Shown in pieces: positions 1-6,107 of a DNA stretch of 7,466 nt (position 1 is the first letter of the stretch; every line of letters begins with the position of its first letter). A program made the position numbers and the translations under genes. Under the pieces are notes generated by a model. That model worked only from the letters and a program-made list of their open reading frames with translations. It was not told the origin of the DNA and did not search any database. The stretch is from Gemmatimonadota bacterium (lineage in GTDB: Bacteria; Gemmatimonadota; Gemmatimonadetes; Gemmatimonadales; GWC2-71-9): the NCBI GenBank assembly GCA_003220975.1, contig QHTX01000119.1, positions 961 to 8,426 of the forward strand, in the 5' to 3' direction.

Positions 1-1154
1 CGGCTGCCGATGTAGAAGGCCGTCGGCAGCACGCCCGCCGCGAGCAAGGAGGTCCACATCAGGAACCGTGTGTTGCGCGTCGCCGTGAGGACGTGCGGCA
101 GCACGGGGGTGATCGACCGGACCGCGGTGTAGACAGCGAGCAGGCGCAGCGGGCCGACCGCTCCTTCCCACTTGGCCCCAAGGGCAAGCGCCACGAACTG
201 GTCAGCCACGAGGGCCATACCCACCGTGAGGGGGAGCGTGACCAATGCCAGGCCTTCGGTGATGTCCAGGCAGTAGCGTCGCAACGCAGCGGCATCGGTT
301 TGGAGCGCCGAAAGAAACGCGGGGGCGACCCCGCTCACCACGTTGGTCACTTTCTCCGCCGCGCTCGTCGCGAGCGTCCAGGCCAGCGTGTACGCGCCGA
401 GTGCGACCTGGCCGAGCGTACGCCCCGCCACCGCGAAGTCCGCATTCGAATAGACGTACCAGGACAGCCGTCCCACCAGCACGTGCCAGCTGAACTGCAG
501 AGCGGGGCGGAGCGACGAGTGGCACGGCCACCTGAACCCCAGCCGCCGCAGGCGGAGCGTGAGCAGCGTGCCCACGACCGAGCTGGTCAGCCCACCCAGC
601 ACCAGCGACCAATACCGCAGACCGGCCAGCGCGAACAGCACCGTCGCAGCCGGGATCAACGTCCCGCGCACCAGGTCGATGAGGGCCAGGCTCCGAAAGC
701 GCAGCTGTCGCTGCAGCAGCGCGGCGGGCACCACTCCGAAAGACGCCACGACGAACCCCGCCGCCGTCGCGATCAGGACCGGCGGCAGGAGCGGCGCACG
801 AAAGAAACGCGCCAGAGGGTCGGCGGCCACGGCCGTCGCGAGGAACCCAGCCGCCCCCAGGAATAGGCTGGTCGTATTGAGCTGGCACAGCTGGTCATCG
901 GACAGCTCGCGCAGCGTGATCACCGCGCTCCCAATTCCGAACTCGCTGACGACCATGATGAGCCCGAGGTACACCTGCGCCATCGTCACGAGGCCGAAGT
1001 CCGCAGGGTTCAGGGTGCGAGCGACGATCAGCGTCCCGACCCACGCAAACACCTGGGTGGCCCACCGCGCGCTCCCGGTCCAGGCAAGACCGTGGACGAG
1101 CGAGCGGTCGAGCTGGGCGGCGTCGGCGACGTCCCCCACGACGGCCTGGGTCAT
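1..1154 (-). CDS. Wzx/TuaB-like polysaccharide flippase (partial, C-terminus beyond left edge)
   Basis: Membrane protein of the MOP flippase superfamily (Polysacc_synt/WzxC-TuaB type), expected to move lipid-linked oligosaccharide across the inner membrane. The visible 384 residues contain repeated hydrophobic segments (about residues 33-46, 55-80, 95-112, 123-147, 163-178, 182-200, 296-325 and 365-384) separated by short basic loops. Family hallmarks are ARTLNPADFGLVTMAQ near residues 45-60, LLQRQLRFRSLALIDL near 146-161, NADFAVAGRTLGQVALGAYT near 237-256 and the LGAKWEGAVGPLRLLA stretch near 325-340. The start is the ATG at 1154-1152. It overlaps the TGA stop of the upstream GNAT gene in an ATGA arrangement and has no good Shine-Dalgarno sequence, which points to translational coupling. 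The reading frame is open to base 1, so the final transmembrane helices lie outside the window. Substrate specificity cannot be read from the sequence. The fold assignment is firm; the exact transported glycan is unknown. Confidence 0.9.
   Translation of the reverse strand, partial: MTQAVVGDVADAAQLDRSLVHGLAWTGSARWATQVFAWVGTLIVARTLNPADFGLVTMAQVYLGLIMVVSEFGIGSAVITLRELSDDQLCQLNTTSLFLGAAGFLATAVAADPLARFFRAPLLPPVLIATAAGFVVASFGVVPAALLQRQLRFRSLALIDLVRGTLIPAATVLFALAGLRYWSLVLGGLTSSVVGTLLTLRLRRLGFRWPCHSSLRPALQFSWHVLVGRLSWYVYSNADFAVAGRTLGQVALGAYTLAWTLATSAAEKVTNVVSGVAPAFLSALQTDAAALRRYCLDITEGLALVTLPLTVGMALVADQFVALALGAKWEGAVGPLRLLAVYTAVRSITPVLPHVLTATRNTRFLMWTSLLAAGVLPTAFYIGS
1151..1154 (-). promoter_or_regulatory. 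ATGA stop/start overlap (translational coupling site)
   Basis: The TGA stop of the second GNAT gene (1153-1151) shares bases with the ATG start of the flippase gene (1154-1152). The flippase has no purine-rich site at a usual distance; the nearest candidate, GAAGG, lies about 16 bases upstream. Re-initiation by ribosomes ending the upstream gene is therefore the likely mode of translation. Confidence 0.7.
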
Positions 1155-2299
1155 CGCGGTGCGCCCGCGGCCTTCGCCTTCGGTCGCGGCGACATGAGCC
1201 GGGCCTTCCAGCCTCCGACCCGGTCCAGGCCCTGCAGCCAGCGGCCTCGCACGCCGCGCCGGAACACGACCAGCACGCGGGTGGTGCGTTCCGTCCGCGT
1301 CCACTCGAGCTTGTAGGGATCGTCGCCGCGCAGGAAGTCGAAGCGCCGATACCCGCGCTCGATGGCTCGCCGCAGCATCATCTCCATCAACACCTTGCCG
1401 ACACTCGCCCGCGCCCAACGGGGATCGCGACCCCCCTGATAGAAGTAGACGGTATCCGCGTCGGCGAACCCGTACCACGCCGCCGCCGGCTCCCCTTCGA
1501 GGTCGAGCGTCGTGAGCCACACCTGGCCCCGCCCGGCCCACTCGTGAGCGAAGCGCCGATGCAGCTGCTCGGTGCTCGCGGCGGAGAGCTCACTAGTCCC
1601 GTTCCAACGCCGCTCGTGCAGCGCACGCAGGTGCTGCCAGCCTTCCTGCCACCGGCCCGGCTCGTAGTCCGTGAGCACCGCGGCGCGCTCGCGCACGAGC
1701 TTGCGTTCCTCCCGACGCAACGCCTGACGGCGCGTGGCGCTAAGTGTCCCCAGGTAGTCGTCCCAGCTCACGGGAAGCTCGAGGTAGGGGCAGCTCCAGC
1801 CCACACGCCACCGCACGCGGTGCCCGCGCCGGGCCAGCGCCGCCGCGAGTCGCGCCGCGTTGGGCGCACCCTCCACCAAATTGCCCAGCCGTATCACGTC
1901 CCATGGGAGGGACTCGATCGCCGGCAGAATGGCGTCGACATCCGCCCCGTGGCAGGCCAGGACATCCAAGTGGTCGGGGCAGCCGAGGTCGCCGATCGCC
2001 CATGCGAGGACGTTGACCCGCATTCGTCGGAAGAGAGTCGGCCGCACGGCCACCGGCAGGATCGCCTGGACCGTGTGGTCCGCGCCGCGGACCAGCACGG
2101 CGTGACTCTCGCTCAGGTCCTGCGCCGATGCGCCATCGGCCCAGGCCCGATGCCACGCCCAGCTCATGAACGGAGATACGTCGCCGGTGCGGGCCAGCAG
2201 ATCGTCCCAGACGTGGCGCCCCAGGTCGAGCGCTTCGACCAGCGACGTGCAATAGGCAGTGCTCGCCGCACCCGCGTGCACGGCCTCGATGCTGCTCAT
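1151..2299 (-). CDS. CelD/BcsL-like GNAT acyltransferase (second copy)
   Basis: A 382-residue protein of the CelD/BioF2-like acetyltransferase family (COG5653, Acetyltransf_6 type), built from two GNAT-like halves as in FemABX proteins. Members occur in cellulose, exopolysaccharide and glycoconjugate clusters and are thought to transfer acyl or aminoacyl groups; few have proven substrates. Visible hallmarks are SPFMSWAWHRAW at residues 42-53, the basic helix TRRQALRREERKLVRER at 189-205, HERRWNG at 228-234, the YGFADADTVYFYQGGRDPRW stretch at 276-295, SVGKVLM at 299-305, and the C-terminal signature RFDFLRGDDPYKLEWT at 319-334. It is soluble, with no signal peptide or membrane segment, and ends in a basic Pro/Lys/Ala tail. 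The ATG at 2299 was chosen because GGAGGAGGG lies 6 bases upstream. The frame stays open to an ATG at 2650, but that extension lies inside the upstream gene and reads as low-complexity Arg/Trp/Cys-rich shadow. It overlaps the flippase start, linking the acyl transfer to exported material. Confidence 0.9.
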   Translation of the reverse strand: MSSIEAVHAGAASTAYCTSLVEALDLGRHVWDDLLARTGDVSPFMSWAWHRAWADGASAQDLSESHAVLVRGADHTVQAILPVAVRPTLFRRMRVNVLAWAIGDLGCPDHLDVLACHGADVDAILPAIESLPWDVIRLGNLVEGAPNAARLAAALARRGHRVRWRVGWSCPYLELPVSWDDYLGTLSATRRQALRREERKLVRERAAVLTDYEPGRWQEGWQHLRALHERRWNGTSELSAASTEQLHRRFAHEWAGRGQVWLTTLDLEGEPAAAWYGFADADTVYFYQGGRDPRWARASVGKVLMEMMLRRAIERGYRRFDFLRGDDPYKLEWTRTERTTRVLVVFRRGVRGRWLQGLDRVGGWKARLMSPRPKAKAAGAPR

Positions 2300-2305
2300 C
2301 GCTCG

Positions 2306-2314
2306 CCCTCCTCC
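2306..2314 (-). promoter_or_regulatory. Strong ribosome binding site of the second GNAT gene
   Basis: On the minus strand the sequence is GGAGGAGGG, 6 bases before the ATG at 2299. It lies in the 28-base gap after the TAA of the multidomain gene, and it decides the start of the GNAT gene against the much longer upstream open frame. Confidence 0.8.
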
Positions 2315-2327
2315 GGGTGCCGCACGA

Positions 2328-5216
2328 TTACAACCCGCGCCCTGCGACTGCCGCCAGCACCTGGGCCGCCCGCGGACGGTCGGCCGCGCGCAGGATCGCC
2401 AGGAGGAGGTCCGCAAATGTCTGCACGCGCGTGGGCCGACCGAGGCCGGGAACGACGCCAGCGACCGCTCCCCTCCTCTGCAACACGTCGTTTGTGGCCT
2501 GCAGGAGTCCGCGCTGTCCGTGCCCGGCCACCACCCGCCCACCGGTTGCGCGGGCCAGCTCGCGCACACGCGCAGAGCAGCTCCCGGGCGCGTACCACTG
2601 CTCCGCCAGCTCGAGCATCGCCACGTCTTGGTCGGAATCGCCGATGGCAATCACGGGCGCTTCGGGCATCCCCAGACGGCGCTTCAGCGCCGTGAGGCCG
2701 GTGCCCTTGCTGACGGCCTGGTCCACGACGTAGCTATCGGCGCTCGTGGCGATCTGGGCCAAATCCTGCCCGCCGCCGCGCGCGAGTAACTCCTGCACTT
2801 CCCGAGCAACGAGCCCCACGGTGCCCCCGCCCGCGAACCGATACGCGCGAACGGAGTAGCGATAGCCGCGATCGACGAACACGCCGGGCAGGGCCGCCAA
2901 CGCGTCCCGACACTGCGCGAGCCGTTCCCGGGCCGCGGGTGTGCAGAGTGCCACTTCCTGATTCGTGACCGCGTCGAACAGGACGCTGCCGTACTCCGCT
3001 ATCCCCCCCGGAAGGCCGTACGTCCGGCAGTACTCACGTACATGCTCGACGCTGCGACCCGTATTCAAGACCACCGCAAACCCTTGCGCCTGCAGCAGCG
3101 CGAGCGCTGTCAAGCCGCTGACCGTGGTGTGCGGGAACCCCAGGAGTTCGCAATCGAACACGCCGTCCACGTCCAGGAAGACGAGCGCGTCGGACCACCG
3201 CGCCGTGGGGCGCGGCGGCAGGAACCCCGCGCAGGCACGGTGCAGTTGGTGCGTGAGGAAATTCCGGGCCGCCAAGTAGCGCTCGTTCCAGTGCGCACCC
3301 TGACTGGCCGAGCGCATGCGGCGGACCCAGGACGCCGCTTGCTCCATCGCGGCGGTGCCGACGAGCAGCTTGTACATCAGGAGCCGGTCTCCTACCGATC
3401 GATCGCCGGCGCCCCGGGCATACGTCCCGACCAGCTCGGCCTCGGCCGCCTCGTCCAGCCGAAACTCGAAGACCGTCGAGGCCAGATCGTACGCCGCATC
3501 GACGACATCCAGCTCGGGCGTTCCGAAGTTGTGCTGCTCGTAGTCGACCTTGCAGGTGCGATCGCCCGCCGTCACCCAGTCCGCGGGGCGCATCTGTCCA
3601 TCGATCAGCGTCGGCCGCGGGCTGGCGAACCGGTGGAGCGCGTCCCGCAGCGCGCGGACTTTGAGCCGCCCCGCATACGGTCCGTAGGCGCGGCGTAAGA
3701 CGCTGAGCAGCAGCTTCCACGCATACCAGCCGGAGTCATCGCTGCCGAGGCGCGGATCTTCGGTGAGCGGGAGCGAGCGGGTCCGCCGGACCAGGTAGTG
3801 ACCCAGTGCCGTGACGGGCACCGGCGGCGGGGTTGCACTCGCGGGCTCGTCGAGCGTCCCAATCCACTCGGAGAACAGCATCCCGTGACGCCAGCCGATC
3901 ACCGGAGGCACGAGGCCCGCGAGCCGAGTGCCCACCAGATAGGCGTGGTAGCCGAGCCAGCCCCAGCCCACGCTCTTCGCAACCACGTAGCGAACGTCGC
4001 GATCAGCGCCGTCACGGCCCAGCTCGACTCGGAAGACGCGCTTGAGCCGCACCTGGAACCCGTCGCGGCCGTGCCGGGCCAGCCGTTGGTTGGCGGCGTC
4101 GACCTCCGGCGTGTCGCGGACGGCGACGTGGCGCCACCCCTGGGCCCCGAACCAATCACGCAGCAGGGGTTCGACCGCGGACGGCGTCAAGAGGCGTGCT
4201 TTGTAGCTCTCTTCGGGCTCGACCGTCACCAGTGCGACGCGGCCAGCCCCCGGCGCGTCGCGCGGCAGCCTCCAGTGGGGCTCGACCAGGTGACGCGGCG
4301 TGAGGATGGCGATCCGCTCGGGCGCAATGCCGGCCCGCACGAGCGTCGCGAGGACCTTCCCGAGGGTCGCCCCGGTGTTGGGGTGATCGTCGATCACGAC
4401 GACTGGGGTTTGCGTGCGGCCGAATTCGTGCAGCCGCCACCGCTCAGACGCGGTGGGTCCCACCTGTGGCCGGATCGTCAGCCACGAGATGTCGCCCCAC
4501 CCGGTCGCAGCCAGCTCCGCCTTCACCAGGGGCGCGAAGTATGCTCCTGCGGTTCGCACGCCGACGACCGCCAGACCGCGGCTCCGCTCGCCGCTCTGCT
4601 GGGCGAACCGGCGTGCCAAGGCGATCACGTCGTGGTGCGAGAGGTCCTGGCAGCGATACCCCTCAGGAATCCGCAGCCGGCGGCCCCGCACCCGCGCGGG
4701 CAGGTGCGCTCGAGCGACTCGGCACGCGGCGTCGAGGTCGGTCCATTCCGCCGCGCCGGGCGTCCCGCCGCGTATCACCATCCGGGCCGCCGCGTCCACG
4801 CAACCGGTCCAGCCGTCTCTCCACTCGCGCAGACGCCGGTCGCCGAACCGCGCCGCCAGCGCGTGGGGCACGTTCAGCACAGCGCGCAGGATCGCGACCG
4901 CCCACCCGAGGCGCGGCATCCGCCGAGCGACGGCTCCCAGTTCCCAGCCGGGCCGCGCCAGATAGTCGTCAACAGTGCACGCGATGCCGCAGACCAGGAG
5001 GTGGACGTTGATCACGCATTCGTCCCGCTGCCAACCCGGCGCAAGGCCGGCGATGCGGTGCAGCTCCTCGCCCAGCCTCACCACTTGATCGTCCAGGGTC
5101 AGGATGGGATTCAGACACCAGGAATAGCCCGCGAAAAACGCCGCGTCGCCCGAATCCCGTGGAGCACGCGGGTCCCTGGCCGACTCCGTCGGGAGCGTGA
5201 ACGTCGTCAACGCCAT
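2328..5216 (-). CDS. Multidomain fusion: unassigned N-terminus, phosphoribosyltransferase-like, degenerate kinase-like, HAD-IIB phosphatase
   Basis: A 962-residue soluble protein with four regions. (1) Residues 25-170 are mostly helical, carry Cys34, Cys67, Cys76 and Cys80, and match no family I recognise. (2) Residues about 172-330 look like a type I PRTase fold: GLAVVGVRTAGAYFAPL at 214-230, then the PRPP-binding motif VVVIDDHPNTGATL at 272-285, followed by a helix and strand. (3) Residues about 380-660 resemble an aminoglycoside-phosphotransferase/kinase fold: a VVAK strand (Lys414), hinge-like LFSEWI at 447-452, a catalytic-loop equivalent LIDGQMRPADW at 537-547, KVDYEQHNFG at 556-565 and DAAYDLAS at 573-580. 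(4) Residues about 677-915 form a HAD phosphatase with a type IIB cap: LDVDG (Asp682/Asp684), NTGRS (Thr719), Lys837 and IGDSDQD (Asp860, Asp864). The last 45 residues are a helical tail. In the kinase-like loop the usual HGD Asp is Gln541 and the Asn is Asp546, so activity there is doubtful. The PRTase-HAD pairing suggests making and then dephosphorylating a ribosyl-5-phosphate conjugate; this is inference. The ATG at 5216 lies 9 bases after the PRODH stop and has only a weak AGGCGA site. Confidence 0.85.
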   Translation of the reverse strand: MALTTFTLPTESARDPRAPRDSGDAAFFAGYSWCLNPILTLDDQVVRLGEELHRIAGLAPGWQRDECVINVHLLVCGIACTVDDYLARPGWELGAVARRMPRLGWAVAILRAVLNVPHALAARFGDRRLREWRDGWTGCVDAAARMVIRGGTPGAAEWTDLDAACRVARAHLPARVRGRRLRIPEGYRCQDLSHHDVIALARRFAQQSGERSRGLAVVGVRTAGAYFAPLVKAELAATGWGDISWLTIRPQVGPTASERWRLHEFGRTQTPVVVIDDHPNTGATLGKVLATLVRAGIAPERIAILTPRHLVEPHWRLPRDAPGAGRVALVTVEPEESYKARLLTPSAVEPLLRDWFGAQGWRHVAVRDTPEVDAANQRLARHGRDGFQVRLKRVFRVELGRDGADRDVRYVVAKSVGWGWLGYHAYLVGTRLAGLVPPVIGWRHGMLFSEWIGTLDEPASATPPPVPVTALGHYLVRRTRSLPLTEDPRLGSDDSGWYAWKLLLSVLRRAYGPYAGRLKVRALRDALHRFASPRPTLIDGQMRPADWVTAGDRTCKVDYEQHNFGTPELDVVDAAYDLASTVFEFRLDEAAEAELVGTYARGAGDRSVGDRLLMYKLLVGTAAMEQAASWVRRMRSASQGAHWNERYLAARNFLTHQLHRACAGFLPPRPTARWSDALVFLDVDGVFDCELLGFPHTTVSGLTALALLQAQGFAVVLNTGRSVEHVREYCRTYGLPGGIAEYGSVLFDAVTNQEVALCTPAARERLAQCRDALAALPGVFVDRGYRYSVRAYRFAGGGTVGLVAREVQELLARGGGQDLAQIATSADSYVVDQAVSKGTGLTALKRRLGMPEAPVIAIGDSDQDVAMLELAEQWYAPGSCSARVRELARATGGRVVAGHGQRGLLQATNDVLQRRGAVAGVVPGLGRPTRVQTFADLLLAILRAADRPRAAQVLAAVAGRGL

Positions 5217-5225
5217 CGCCGTCGC

Positions 5226-6107
5226 CTACACCGACGGGGCGGCGCCCGGCCAGCGCCACCCCAGCAGCCAGTCTTTCATGGTCCACCACAGGATGCGCGG
5301 GTTCCGGCGAGCCTGTGACAGGCCGTACGGGAGCCAGGCGTGACCGTACGGCACATAGACGCGCACCGGCACGCCTGCGGCCCGCGCGGCCTGCAGCGAC
5401 TGTCGCGCCGGCAGGCCATACAGCAGCTCCAACTCGCACGCGGTCCCGGCATCTCGCAGCCGCGCCAGCGCCTGCCCCGCGAGCGCGTGATCATGCGTGG
5501 CGACGGCGACCCGGCACCCCCGGCCCGCCAGCCGGTCCACCACCCTCAAGAAGCCGTCCCGGGCGTCCAGGTCCGGGGCCCCCCCCCCTCCGGCATCAGC
5601 CCATTGTCCTTTGACCACACGCACGCGCAGTCCCAGCTCCACCGCCCGATCGACGTCGCTGAGGCTACGGCGCCAACGGCCGGGCAACGTGCAGCCGAGC
5701 CTTCCGCCCCGCGCGGCCGCCTCCGCCAGCAACGCCCAGCTTTGGTCGGCGGCCTCGGGCCCGAGCGAGTCGAAGTGGATGCCGCACCCGTGCGGTCGCG
5801 CCGCCTCGAGCAGCTCCGCGACCAGGTCCCCTGAGAATCCCAGGGACGGTGCCTTGATCGACACGTAGCAATCCAGCGTCGCTCGCGCGAGTGCGTGAAC
5901 CGCCGCGAGATACGCATCCGCCACCCGGCGGCACGGGTCGCCTGGCCCGTCCCACGGACAGATCGTGGCGGCGAGGCCTTGACGCGCGAGGGCATCGCAA
6001 ACGCGGAGCGCGTCCGAGAGGGTAGGCCCGGCTACGTACGCACGAGCGGCCCGCTCCGCGATCGGCCTCCAGGAGACCCAGACGAGGCGTCGCAGACGGG
6101 CGATCAC
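5226..6107 (-). CDS. Proline-dehydrogenase-fold (PRODH) flavoprotein, probably divergent in substrate
   Basis: A 293-residue single-domain protein of the PRODH/PutA TIM-barrel family, about the length of monofunctional bacterial proline dehydrogenases. True PRODHs oxidise L-proline to pyrroline-5-carboxylate with FAD. Family landmarks in order: AYVAGPTLSDAL at 23-34, VSIKAPSLG at 82-90 (Lys85), IHFDSLG at 110-116 (Asp113), VRVVKGQW at 162-169 (Arg163 and Lys166 match the FAD-contacting RxxK of RLVKGAY), ATHDHALAG at 203-211 (His205), ELELLYGL at 225-232, and RVYVPYGHAWLPYG at 249-262. The usual Y-x-x-R-R that follows is Y261-GL-S264-Q265, so the arginine pair that binds proline carboxylate is missing. 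The Tyr of KGAY is Trp169, and the DxE motif is DSL. FAD binding seems kept while the proline pocket has changed. The start is GTG at 6107, overlapping the upstream TGA (GTGA); no in-frame ATG begins a sensible N-terminus. The frame stays open to 6626, but that stretch is Arg/Gly-rich shadow of the upstream gene. The fold is secure; proline as substrate is not. Confidence 0.87.
   Translation of the reverse strand: MIARLRRLVWVSWRPIAERAARAYVAGPTLSDALRVCDALARQGLAATICPWDGPGDPCRRVADAYLAAVHALARATLDCYVSIKAPSLGFSGDLVAELLEAARPHGCGIHFDSLGPEAADQSWALLAEAAARGGRLGCTLPGRWRRSLSDVDRAVELGLRVRVVKGQWADAGGGGAPDLDARDGFLRVVDRLAGRGCRVAVATHDHALAGQALARLRDAGTACELELLYGLPARQSLQAARAAGVPVRVYVPYGHAWLPYGLSQARRNPRILWWTMKDWLLGWRWPGAAPSV
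5579..5588 (-). repeat. Homopolymeric tract of ten G inside the PRODH-like gene
   Basis: Ten consecutive C on the plus strand give ten G on the coding strand, spelling Gly174-Gly176 and the first base of Ala177. The tract sits in the variable loop just after the VKGQW motif. A gain or loss of one base would shift the frame of the last 117 residues or so, including all proline-site and His205 motifs. Confidence 0.9.
6104..6107 (-). promoter_or_regulatory. GTGA stop/start overlap (translational coupling site)
   Basis: The TGA stop of the first GNAT gene (6106-6104) overlaps the GTG start of the PRODH-like gene (6107-6105). No Shine-Dalgarno sequence is visible in the preceding 20 bases, so the PRODH-like protein is probably made by ribosomes that have just finished the GNAT protein. 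Confidence 0.7.

Noticed and set aside
2300..2327. Terminator or promoter between the fusion gene and the second GNAT gene
   Set aside because: The 28-base gap is taken up largely by the ribosome binding site and shows no inverted repeat or T-run.
2300..2650. N-terminal extension of the second GNAT gene to an ATG at 2650
   Set aside because: The extra 117 residues overlap the HAD domain of the upstream gene and look like shadow sequence, while a strong Shine-Dalgarno site precedes the ATG at 2299.
1544..2695. 383-residue open frame on the plus strand
   Set aside because: It is antisense across two well-supported genes and their junction, with low-complexity composition and no motif.
3798..5318. 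506-residue open frame on the plus strand opposite the fusion gene
   Set aside because: Its translation is Arg/Pro/His/Gln-rich with no recognisable domain, and it lies antisense to a gene with clear motifs. Long antisense frames are expected in DNA this GC-rich.
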